In this document: piece by piece, positions 42,473 to 55,717 of the stretch | How the letters are laid out: every line of letters begins with the position of its first letter | Position numbering within the stretch: position 1 is the first letter of the stretch | Translations under genes and position numbers: made by a program | NCBI GenBank assembly: GCA_014529385.2 | Contig: CM043961.1 | Location: 18,456,478 to 18,520,477, forward strand | Source of the DNA: Adiantum capillus-veneris | Taxonomy: Eukaryota > Streptophyta > Polypodiopsida > Polypodiales > Pteridaceae | DNA: 64,000 nucleotides | Direction: 5' to 3' | Notes under the pieces: generated by a model | The model's input: only the letters and a program-made list of their open reading frames with translations | Databases searched by the model: none | Told to the model about the DNA's origin: nothing

Positions 42473-42723
42473 TGTGAGAGAGAGAGAGAGAGTGTGAGAG
42501 TGTGTGTGTGATTGAGCATTGCAACGGCACGACGGCGGCGAGGCGGTTGAGCGCGGCGTAGCGGCGTCTCCCTCTTCTTCGCGGCACGGGAATCCTTCAT
42601 TCACAACTACGCAGGAAGGTGAGTGACACACCATTCTTCCTTGTGAGCTTGTCTGTTGTATGGCTGTGTGCTAGGAGCCTTTGTGGCTCGCACATGGCGC
42701 GTAGCAAGTCCCTAGCAGTGACA
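42115..42723 (+). repeat. 3' LTR of element C (609 bp)
   Basis: Matches 29674-30232 but is 50 bases longer, chiefly through a long GT tract at 42400-42468 where the 5' LTR has a short one. Confidence 0.95.
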
Positions 42724-43338
42724 CTCTTCTTTGATCTTCCTGGCAAATGTTTCATTATATGTGTATGGTCTCTTTCTACTTGGTTTCGCATCATCTCTCA
42801 TGGGTATAGTATGTTGACAAATTTCTGGATCAACACCCTTGAGATCCTTGTAAGACCAAGCAAAGATATCCCGGTATTCCTTTAACAAGCTCAGCAAAAG
42901 CTTTTCTTCTTCTTCTGTTAGGTCATTTGCAATGTAAGCCGGTCTAGGCTCTTCTCCTGGTTCAGCCAAGTCTACCCTTTTAGCGTTTTCAGGTCCTTCG
43001 TAAGACTCGCCTTGTTTTCGTAGTTCCCTAACAGGTTGTTTGATTATGATTTTTTTATCTTGGAGAGTATACTTTTTGTAATGGGATGGAACATGCATTA
43101 CATCTTTACCATCTTCCGTGGTTTCCATTTCGGTTGTGTATATCTCCTTTAGAGCTTGTTTCAACTCTTGATATTTCTTTTTCTGCTCGACTCTGGTCAT
43201 TAGTGGTTTTTTGTCCTGAGATTTTTCGTGAGTACCCTTCCTTTCTTTTCTCGATGTCTGAGAAATTTCTGAGTTTCTGTTTGAAGGATATCTGCCATTT
43301 ATTTTGTCCTTGACACAATCATTAGCACTCATTAGCAT
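42724..43338 (-). pseudogene. pol: Reverse transcriptase N-terminal region, element D (before C insertion)
   Basis: A minus-strand frame with K-R-V-D-L-A-E-P-G-E-E-P-R-P-A-Y-I, a leucine-rich L-L-L-S-L-L-K-E-Y-R-D-I-F-A-W-S-Y-K-D-L-K-G, and H-T-I-P-M. This is the spacer between protease and reverse transcriptase, closely parallel to element C at 36120-36340. Native sequence ends at 42724, where the 3' LTR of C begins on the plus strand; the last codons beyond are LTR-derived. Confidence 0.85.
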
Positions 43339-43743
43339 CTATCTGCATGAGGAATTGTGTTTTACTGGAGACTGATGGCATAGGTCGTGTTTTCACGATA
43401 TTGGTGTCTCTCTTTTCTCTATACCATTTTTGTCTTCTTGATTTCTGGTTTGGAAAGTCAAAAAACTTTTCCTCCCCTCCCTTTAAGAGTATCTGAGCCT
43501 TCGTATGCTCTTTTTCTGACCCCGAATCTTCTGAGGTAGATGAGTGTTCATCTACTCATCAGTTGCATCATAATAGAGGTTAGAAAAGACTTGTTGAGCT
43601 TTCATCAAGTCGTTGGGTTCCTCATCTTTGTTTTCAATGTTAAGGACTGGCATCATTTAGATGGGAATTATGTCGTAGCCATCCTCATTGCAAAATTGAG
43701 TAGGCATAGACGTATTCACATATACATCCATTGTTGCTAAAAT
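43339..43743 (-). pseudogene. Decayed protease-RT spacer, element D
   Basis: The minus strand shows a broken charged spacer with S-T-S-E-D-S-G-S-E-K-E-H and K-K-F-F-D-F-P-like wording in shifting frames. Position matches the long acidic spacer of element C (35160-36000). No domain is recognised. Confidence 0.4.
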
Positions 43744-44421
43744 TTAAGTCCACTGGAATGGTTCAAATAAATGCTCTAGAAAGGGTTCAGGTATGTAGGT
43801 TTCATCTGTACAGTCCCTTTCTAAGATACATTCGTCTCGTCTTAAGCTTCCATTTTTTGAAGCTCCGTACATCCAAATAGGAGTGTCTTTGTTTAACCAG
43901 GATGGGAGTTTAGTTTCAGAAGAAGAGACTGAATCAAACTCTTGGATGGGTGTTTTCCATACATCTCTATAAGTGTGATCTTTTAGATTGACTCTTGTTA
44001 TAGATCCCACCTGCTTCAGGTATAGATAGTTGTATCCCCAATCTTGGATAATCTGTTCCTGTCGCATGAAAGATCTTCCCAATATGATTTCATATTTGAG
44101 TTTTTTCCCAAAGTCTACTATGGCAAATGTGTGTTGATATTCAATTCCACAGGAATTGACTATCACTTTTTCAAGTAGCCCTAGTGGTCTCTCAATGTGT
44201 CTGTCAGCCAACTGCAATTTCATTCGCATTTGTCTAATGGTTGGCTGTCCCCAGGATTCCCATATTGCTGTATTGGCTATGGCTATGCCAGCTCCACTAT
44301 CCAATATTGCCATGGTTTCAATGTCATTATATTTCACTGGGAGGGTAGTGTTTCCTTCTTCCCCTTCATAATATTCTCCGACCTTGTTCGTAGGAACTGA
44401 TCGAATCTCTATGTTTTCCAT
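43744..44421 (-). pseudogene. pro: First aspartic protease, element D
   Basis: A 225-codon frame with V-G-E-Y-Y-E-G-E-E-G-N-T-T-L-P-V, M-A-I-L-D-S-G-A-G-I-A-I-A (catalytic D-S-G), then I-I-L-G-R-S-F-M-R-Q-E. It parallels the first protease of C (34700-35090), with canonical D-S-G here and D-G-G there. A separate D-T-G domain lies after integrase. Confidence 0.85.
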
Positions 44422-45160
44422 TTAATTTTTCAATTTTCTCAAATTCTTAGAGATTATCCCCGTTATCCCCACCTTCTCTAGGGTTTTCTGTAAATTGTTC
44501 CATAAGTATGGCCCGAGTTTCAACAGTTCTCCCAAAGTAAGAGTGCATTGGATAGGTGTAGACATGATTGAATGAATGTTGTCTACTTCTAAGGTCTGTC
44601 TGGCTCTTTTTACTTGAGTGATCTCGCAAATGATGGATTCATCTTCGTTATCTCCCAAGTAAGAAGGTAATGTTTTTAATGTCAATGGTTTAGATAATCC
44701 TGAAGCCTCCGGTCCGCAATCCTCGTACGAGGATTATAAATCCATGTTCATCTCAGATGGTAGGTTATCCAACCAGACTTCCTCTATAGGAGCTGACTTT
44801 AAAGTTAGGCTCCCATCATTGATCTCTCTTACCCTTTCCCATAAGTGTCCTGGCCGTCTTCCTCTATGAATGGAATTTCGTCCAAGGCATCTTCGTTGTC
44901 TGGCACTATAAGCTCTGGTTCATTCGTTTCAAGGTGGGGTTCTAGCACCACCTCGGATTTTGCTTTTATTTCTTCTACCGCAAGATCTTCTGTTTTTGCA
45001 ATACTTTCAAGCCTGGATTTTTGTTTATCCAGCATTTCTTGTGTGATTCTAACCAAGTTTTGGTAAGCCTCCAGCTTCGCTGCTTCCATGTCTGGAGATG
45101 GATAGTTTTTCTATTTGTTTTCCATGTTTTGGTCTGCTTTAAGTCCTGCTTGGTAAGCTT
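44422..45160 (-). pseudogene. gag-protease linker fragments, element D
   Basis: Two short minus-strand frames (45089-44829, E/D-rich, and 44685-44422, with P-I-Q-C-T-L-T-L-G-E-L-L) correspond in position to the linker between zinc knuckles and protease in element C. Frameshifts at about 45100 and 44750 separate them. Confidence 0.5.
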
Positions 45161-46321
45161 CTAGGTAGCATTAATAGGCTCAAAAATTTTATCAACTAGA
45201 ATGGATCCTCCTAATTTCACGGTTGTTTCCTTGAATTCACTGCGAGTTTCTTTCAACTTGTCTTGGGCTAGCATTTTTGCTTTCTCTTCGTTTGCAACCC
45301 GTTGTTTTTGTTTTCTCATCTCATATCTTTTGCTTCTGCTCCTTTTGATTCTTTGAGAAGAAACTTTTGTGTTCTCCGAATCATCAGAGGAGTTGTGTTT
45401 CTTTTTCTTTGCCTGGGCTCTAGTGATTACCTTGATTGGAACAATCGTTTTTCTCTCTGATGAGCTACTAGGAATCACTTGGACTACGTTTACAACAGTT
45501 TTTTCCTTGTTCAAAGGTTTCTTAGGACAATCTTACGAAAAGTGTCCTCCCTTTTTGCAACATTGTATGCAATAGGCTTCAATTGGTTTGAGGTTTTTGT
45601 CAGGCTCTAGACATTCGTTCTTCCAATGGTCATCAGCACCACAGTTATGACAATTTCCTGTTATGTGCTTCATCATGGATCTTCCCATGGGAGGTCTGAC
45701 ACCTTGATTAGCTACATAATACATTGGTCAAAGCTCTAGTGGAGCATAAGTCATGGTTTCTTCCATTGGTGGTGGATGTGGACTATACCAATCTCCCTCT
45801 ACCATTATTGTAGATGGACTAGGCTCTGCATAGGGTGTAACAGGCACTAATGTTTGTTCATCTATGACTCCTTCCAAGTGCATGTACTTTATAGGCACCA
45901 CATTATGTCCTGGATACGGAGGTTGTTGTCCCAACACAAGTTGAGGTCTTTCCATACCCATTGGTGGTCTTTGAGATTGGGCCATAATAGGCTGATATCT
46001 GTACATGGGTTGTCCCTGGGGCCTCATTGGCACGTACTAAACATTCCCATCATACTTTGTTATGAAGTAGCACTCATGGGTCTCATGGTTGGTCCATTTA
46101 CCCTCGATTGCACACCATATTTGTGGTCTAATTGGTTGTCCCTGTGGAGGTATCCCTTGTCCTAGTCCTCTCATAGGCGCTTTTTGCATATTGTTCATCA
46201 TGTCGTTCATCCTTTTTAGCATATCTTCTATCGCTGAAAGTGGTGCCGCAATAGCCGTTCCCACTTGTGCTTGTTTTGTGGATGTTGTTTTCTCACTTTG
46301 GTTATCCTTAGTCTTCTTCAT
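45161..46321 (-). pseudogene. gag: gag C-terminal part with zinc knuckles, element D
   Basis: One frame from 46321 to 45161, broken by stops near 46035, 45726 and 45530. A Pro/Gln/Met-rich region precedes a zinc knuckle C-H-N-C-G-A-D-D-H-W-K-N-E-C and a second, irregular one, C-I-Q-C-C-K-K-G-G-H-F-S then D-C. The TAA between S and D-C is one C-to-T step from CAA. A basic K/R-rich segment follows (K-K-K-H-N and R-S-R-S-K-R). Confidence 0.75.
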
Positions 46322-46762
46322 TGAAGATCCCGCAATTGTCTCCTAGGTCAATAGCATCAGACACACACGCTTCTAGGGTTGTATGCTTTTTACTATAGAG
46401 TATATCATGAAGTTCTTTGTTTAGCAGTCCCTCCAGAAACAAAGATACAAGTCATTCCTCTGCAGGTATCTCCATCTTTGGGCATCTGGCAATGTATTTT
46501 TTCATTCGAGTTGCACAATCCATAATAGACTCTCCATGTTTCTATTTAAAGCTGTAGATTTGAGCTACCTATTATGTTTAATTGCCATTTTGGAACAAGC
46601 AACTACAAATCATTGAGCTAATGTGTTCAAGTCCATGATTGACCTTGGTGGAATGTTTTGGAACCATGTCAAAGCTTTTCCTTCTAATGTCATTCCAAAC
46701 CCCTCGAATTGATTATGGAAATCGAATATACGCGCTACTCTTAGCACTTGCTTAAAGCTTGC
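46322..46762 (-). pseudogene. gag: gag capsid core, element D (frameshifted)
   Basis: The minus strand reads G-M-T-L-E-G-K-A-L-T-W-F-Q-N-I-P, then R-M-K-K-Y-I-A-R-C-P and L-F-L-E-G-L-L-N-K-E-L-H-D in other frames, the usual retrotransposon gag order. At least two indels and several stops disrupt it. It lies between the N-terminal segment and the knuckles. Confidence 0.65.
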
Positions 46763-47662
46763 TAAGTGGTGATATGGATCCCATGATCCACTGTATTTTC
46801 TGACTCATTTTTGAAAATTAGCTGGTCTGACACATCTATTTGGTTCGACTCCAAGTCTTCTAGGAGTTGGTCTTGTTCCGAGTCCTTCAAACCATTCTGT
46901 TGGAAATAGTGACTCGTGTAGCCCTGTACTAGCTTTAGTGTCACCCGATTTTCTACGTGATGAGGTGGTTTCTGGTTTCTTCACATTACTCTCAGATGAT
47001 CTCTCACGATGTTCGTCTCTTGGAGTGGTTTCTAGTCCTTGACCCAATATCCAATCCCGTATGGAATACCCCTAGTATTTGGTTTCTTCTACCTCCTCAG
47101 GAGTCATCATAACAAAGTTGTTGTTATAAAAATCCCTAAACAGATAAGTTAATAGATCCGCAGATCCCTTATCTTTGATCTTGAAGATATAGATGATCTT
47201 CATGGCCATTAATTGTCCTGGTCTAGCATGAGAAGTCCACAAAAAAACTTTTATGTTTCTATCTTCCCAACAATAGACTCTGATCCTAGGATTATCCGTA
47301 CTAAGTCGTTTCAAAGGCTTCAAGTCTACTTGATCATATCCCTCAAATTCCAACGTTGGTGGTCCTTCTTTTGCTGACACATCAAGGATTATAGTGTTTA
47401 CTTCTGACCCCCATTTGTCTACCACATCAGGATTTTCAACTTGTACATATTGAGTTCCATTTCAATCCATGTACATTTTCCCTTGTTTGTTTGCCCTAAC
47501 CTCTTCTTCGAACTCAATATCATGGTTGTCAATGTGAATAGAATACTCCTCGTTAGGGTCCAAGTAAACCTGGGCTCCATGACGGTTAGTCTTGTAAAAA
47601 GAGAGTATATGCTTATAGCGCATTGTCGTTCCGGTTTCCGAGTGAGTCGAGCAAGAAGACAT
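46763..47662 (-). pseudogene. N-terminal gag-proximal region, element D
   Basis: Three pieces share one minus-strand frame (47662-47462, 47425-47072, 47047-46805), interrupted by TGA at 47461 and TAG at about 47070, both one C-to-T step from CGA and CAG. The protein is acidic with a W-E-D-R-N-I-K-V-F-L-W-T-S and M-K-I-I-Y-I-F-K-I-K core and a Ser/Arg-rich end. I do not recognise a domain. The native 5' end is lost, since the LTR fragment starts 13 bases upstream of 47662. Confidence 0.5.
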
Positions 47663-47674
47663 TTCGGATGTTTT

Positions 47675-47827
47675 AAAATGAATTAAACTAGATGTACTCT
47701 AGTATAATTCTCATTGGTCTACCTCTATGGCCATCCAGTAGGATTTGAATGCACCTTGGGGGCAACCGGGCTAGGGAACTGACATGTGTCCCCCCTATTC
47801 CCTTTGTGTAAAAGGGAGCCTATGAGC

Positions 47828-47888
<61 letters not shown>

Positions 47889-48255
47889 TCATTCCCTGCT
47901 AAAAGGGCCCGCCCCCTCCTCTATAGGAGTCTTTGAAGACTTTGTGTGCACTACTAAGCATCCAATTTTCCTCAGCAATGACCATTGGACTAAACCTTTG
48001 AATTTTGGAGCCTTAGCATTTTGGAAGTCTTAATGGGCTGAACTGTAGGTCTTTGAAGCCCATTGCTTGTACATTGCTCTTCTGCAGATGGGCCCCCTTT
48101 GGATCCCTATTTTTCCTCCTTTGGATCCCTACTGTGACCAGTTTGCTAGCCCTACCAATAATCTAGCTTTCTCTCCCCTGGTATTTCCCCATATTAAATG
48201 ATCAGTTTAACATGAGAAAATCATTCAGGAGAATCAGATATTAGTTATTATGACA
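47675..48255 (-). repeat. Inverted 5' part of an E-family LTR (diverged)
   Basis: On the minus strand this begins TGTCATAATAA at 48255, exactly like the LTR of element E, and follows it for about 540 bases to CTAGTTTAATT, then stops against element D coding sequence. The CA tract of E (5-6 units) is a GT/CA tract of about 28 units here (47831-47886). The rest of the LTR is absent. Confidence 0.85.
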
Positions 48256-48403
48256 GAGTGAGAGAAAGAGAGGATGGCAAGAGTGAGATATGGTGTGTGT
48301 GTGTGTGTGTAAATAATGAGAGAGAGCGACTATTTTTATGTTGTCGATAGAGAGAGAGAGAGAGAGAGAGAGATAATGCAGGCTGAGCCGGCTCTCGACA
48401 CAA

Positions 48404-48464
<61 letters not shown>

Positions 48465-48488
48465 CGTTGGTTGTGTTTGATACAAAAA

Positions 48489-48529
<41 letters not shown>

Positions 48530-48601
48530 GGGGTGAGGGTGTGTGTGTGTGTGTGTGTGGGTGTGGGTGTGAGTGTGAGTGTGAGTGTGTGTGGACATGG
48601 G

Positions 48602-48665
<64 letters not shown>

Positions 48666-48835
48666 TGGTCATTTGCAGAAGAATGAGAGGGAGGGGGGGA
48701 GGGTTGTTGGCAATAATGGAGGAGAGAGGACAGGATAATGGAGGAGAGGGAGAGGGTGATGCCAAGGGGGGGCAGCCCAGTGCATGCACATGGAGGGGAG
48801 GTGGGGTGGCGGCAACGGCTAAAATTTCTTTTTAA
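48256..48835. repeat. GA/GT microsatellite cluster
   Basis: GA tracts at about 48349-48373, 48408-48461, 48491-48525 and 48604-48662 alternate with GT tracts. The Ser-Leu and Arg-Glu ORFs on both strands are artefacts of the repeats. Confidence 0.95.
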
Positions 48836-51102
<2,267 letters not shown>

Positions 51103-51939
51103 GCATGCCGCAAGCGGTCTGGCAAAGCTAAGTGCAATCTTTGGCTTCATTTGAATAGTTTTGAAGCGGCGTTGCATCGCCAAAAAACGGTCTTTTACCA
51201 CCGTTAAAAATAAAATCTAATAAGTGTGGTTCACACTTGAACGTCTCTAAGGAGAAGGTACAAGAAACTATATTCTTTATAATTAAAAAAACCTTGGTGT
51301 CCGATTGTCGAAACATCATTGCACTGGTAGGAGATACCTCTGAACTACATGGGAGATCAAAAATCACAACAAAAACATTATTCCACAAACTCCTTGGCGA
51401 GTGGTATTGACAGCCGTTTTGTGGTCGGTTATCTCATCAATTCGGGGCACGGCAAGGCCAAAAATTAGCATGACAACTCATAGCTATAGTTTAATAAAAA
51501 ATTACAAATAAAAAGTGAGATTGGTATCCCTCCATAGAGGATATTGTTCCCAAATCTTAGCATCACTTTATCGTCCGTATTGATCACATTGGCCAGTGTA
51601 GGCACCAAGCTAGTTTAGCACCGAGTGAAAAGTGGAGAATAATGAAAGTCTCTTTGTTTTTAGTAAAAAATCTACGTTTTTATCAAAATTTAATATTAAT
51701 ATCCCCAAATGTAATGTTCTACATTCTGGCTATCTTCCAAACTGACACCAAAAAAACCTTTTTACTCAAGCAAATGGGTTTTGTGAGCAATGGTAGTACC
51801 CATTTTTTTGAAAAAATCCAAGGGTTTCCACAAGTGGAAGTAAGGAGAAACTGCCTATTCTGAATTCTCATATTTCAACCTAGGAAGCCTTGAGCAGAGT
51901 GATGCTGCTGCAAAAAAACCAAAACTTTGACACTGATGA

Positions 51940-51942
<3 letters not shown>
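51103..51942. other. Non-coding stretch
   Basis: No supported gene and no repeat recognised; short open frames lack motifs. Confidence 0.5.
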
Positions 51943-53536
<1,594 letters not shown>

Positions 53537-53715
53537 GTTGCAACTTGTGCATAGTGATGTTTGTGGGGCCATGCAAACTCTGTCCTTGGGCAATTACCTT
53601 TACTTTGTGACTTTCATTGATGATTACTCTAGGCATGCATGGATATTTCTGCTTAAAGAGAAGTCTGAAGTTTTTATGTGCTTCAAACAATTTTTGTCTA
53701 TGGCTGAAAATGTCT
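53537..53715 (+). pseudogene. int: Copia integrase core, first part, element F
   Basis: Read in the next frame: L-V-H-S-D-V-C-G-A-M (catalytic Asp), Y-F-V-T-F-I-D-D-Y-S-R-H-A-W-I-F-L-L-K and F-K-Q-F-L. Cut by the 5' LTR of E at 53716; it continues at 62615. Confidence 0.9.
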
Positions 53716-55301
53716 TGTCATAATAATCAATATCTAATTCTCCTAAATGATTTTCTCATATTAAACTGATCATTTAATGTGGGGAAGTGCCAAGGGAGAA
53801 AAAGCTAGAATATTGGTTAAGTTAGCAGACCGGCCACAGTAGGGATCCAAAGGAGGGAAAATAGGGATCCAAAGGGGGGGCCATCTGCAAAAGAGCCATG
53901 TGAAACAATGGGCCAAAAAGACCCTAAGGTTCAGCCCATTAAGACTTCCAAAATGCTAAGGTTCCAAAATTCAAAGGTTGTGTCCAAAGGTCAACCCTAG
54001 GGAAAATTGGATGCTTAGTGTGTGCCCTAAAAGTCTTTGCATATCCCTACATGGGAGGGGGCGAGCCCCAAAGCTAGGGGATGAGAGAGAAAGCCACACA
54101 CACACACAGGCTCCCTTTACACAAAGGGAATGAGGGACACATGTCAGCTCCCTAGGCCAGATGCCCACAAGGTGTGCCCAATTCCTATTGGAAGACCCTT
54201 GAAGTGGACCAATGAGAATTAAGCTAGAGTAAATCTAGTTTAATTAATTTAAAAAAATTTAATAAAAGAAACCAATAAGAATTAAGTGTCCTAGAAGACT
54301 ATTGGGCAATCTCCCAAGGGGTCCAATGAGCATTCAGGAGCCCCATGGCTTGCCTGATTCCTATTGGCCAGGAGGCAAAGGGGTCCAATGAGAGTTTAGT
54401 TTAATTATTTAATTACCTAAAGCTCTCACAAAAGGGGAAAGGGGGACACATGTCAGAAGGCTATCACTTATGCTGCTTAATCCCTATTGGCTTGACCTAG
54501 GGAGGTCCAATGAGGCAAAAGCCAGACTTACTTAGCAGCTAGGGCTCGCCCAAGAGAGGAGGGGGGCTGATTTTTGCTTGGATTGACACAACACTCTCAC
54601 ACTTGACCATGTGTGAAGGGAAAATACTCTATCTCCTCCCAAGCTTTAATGGAGATCTCATCTCCTACTCCAAGCTTGTGAGATAGAAGCCTACATCAAC
54701 ACTCTCTTGGCATGTGGATGCAAATCCAACCAAGAGCCAAGCTACAATGCATGCTCATCTTCTCTACCAAGCTAATTACTAAGCTAAGCTATGCTAATAT
54801 GAGTGATTATGTGAGGAGATGTACTTCTTTCTCGTAAGATACTTCTTTTTCCTCTCAATCTACTCTCATACCCTGCTAGCTCTCACCATCTTCGAAGGTG
54901 TGTGAGGTCTTGGGTCTGAGAACGGGGATAATTCAAGTTGTGTTTGATTAAGTGTTTTGCTTGGTGTATGAAGCTTCCATCTTCATTGCACTAGCTAGTC
55001 TTGAAGGAACACAAAGAATTGTATTGTACAATGTCTCTCTTGATGGGAGAAACCATAATACAAAGCCTTTTGGAGGGGGGACCGGCTCCATGCAAATCCG
55101 GTCCTCAACTGTTGTCAATAGCTTAATTGCTCTCTCTTTTGAAAGTATTGTCGATGCTATCTAACTAGGTGTTATGCTTTTTGTTGCTCTCTCCACCCAA
55201 GCACTCTTGTAATTCTCATTAGGAATCAACTCTAATGAAATGCCCACTATGTTCATGCTAAATTCCGCTACACAAAAGATTTTAGGCCATTAAATGTTAC
55301 A
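53716..55301 (+). repeat. 5' LTR of element E (1586 bp)
   Basis: TGTCATAATAA to ATGTTACA. It contains a short CA tract near 54096. Related inverted fragments lie at 17932-18660 and 47675-48255. Confidence 0.95.
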
Positions 55302-55302
55302 T

Positions 55303-55316
55303 TGGTATCAGAGCTC
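55303..55316 (+). other. Primer binding site, element E (initiator Met tRNA type)
   Basis: TGGTATCAGAGCTC starts two bases after the LTR. TGGTATCAGAGC is the well-known complement of the plant initiator methionine tRNA 3' end. Confidence 0.95.
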
Positions 55317-55717
55317 AAGGTTTCTCTTTTCTTGCTCAAGAAGGGAGGTCCTCAAGCTAGCTACAAATGGTTGGTATTATTAATTTCTTGTGAGTAAGTA
55401 GAATAGGGATTTTTCAGCCTTGCAGTGCGCCTGCCTTTGTGCAGTTAACGGGGCATCACCGTCGAGAGCTATGGTCTTAATAGTGGAGTCCTACGGGGCT
55501 TGCCTACGGCTTAACCACTATTGAGCTATTAGAAGCTTGACAGGAGCCGGTGCTGTTTTGGTGTCGAAAGACCCTCTCTTCTATTCCTTGCAATTAATGG
55601 TATTCGAGCCGCGGGTACAGTAGCTTGAGTGCTTTTCTAAAGGGGTAAAGAGGAGTAGCAACTAGGGCTTGAAGTGCCAAAGTACACCTAAAAAGTTTAC
55701 ACCAAAAAGTTGTTAGA
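55317..55717 (+). other. Untranslated leader of element E
   Basis: 400 bases between primer site and gag start. No ORF of note. Confidence 0.7.

Larger units (their letters stand above)
29674..42723 (+). mobile_element. Ty3/gypsy element C (Athila/Tat-type PBS), nested in D, 13.05 kb
   Basis: LTRs at 29674-30232 and 42115-42723 flank a TGGCGCC primer binding site, a very long gag, protease, reverse transcriptase, RNase H, integrase, an extra protease-like domain with WVPK tail, an accessory ORF and a polypurine tract. Flanks CCCTT and CTCTT are a 5-bp target duplication with one mismatch. The LTRs differ at about 15 sites outside the microsatellite, so the insertion is not recent. Stops and a deletion make the copy inactive. 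Confidence 0.95.
25643..47675 (-). mobile_element. Ty3/gypsy element D, split by element C
   Basis: Reading right to left on the minus strand: a gag region (47662-45161), protease (44421-43744), reverse transcriptase start (43338-42724), then element C, then reverse transcriptase, RNase H, duplicated integrase zinc modules, integrase core, linker, second protease-like domain and WVPK tail (to 25643). Removing C plus one copy of its 5-bp target duplication restores the reverse transcriptase reading frame exactly. Its 5' LTR is missing: an E-family LTR fragment sits there. Its 3' LTR is unidentified. Multiple stops and frameshifts make it a dead copy. Confidence 0.85.

Noticed and set aside
48241-48835. 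ORFs of 116-182 codons on both strands
   Set aside because: Same cause: GA and GT repeats. No non-repetitive domain is present.
54952-55164. 70-codon ORF in the E LTR, repeated at 62265-62477
   Set aside because: Present twice only through LTR duplication. The diverged copy at 17932-18660 does not keep it clearly open.
55303-55316. tRNA gene fragment
   Set aside because: The match to the initiator Met tRNA is only the primer-site length and sits exactly after the LTR.
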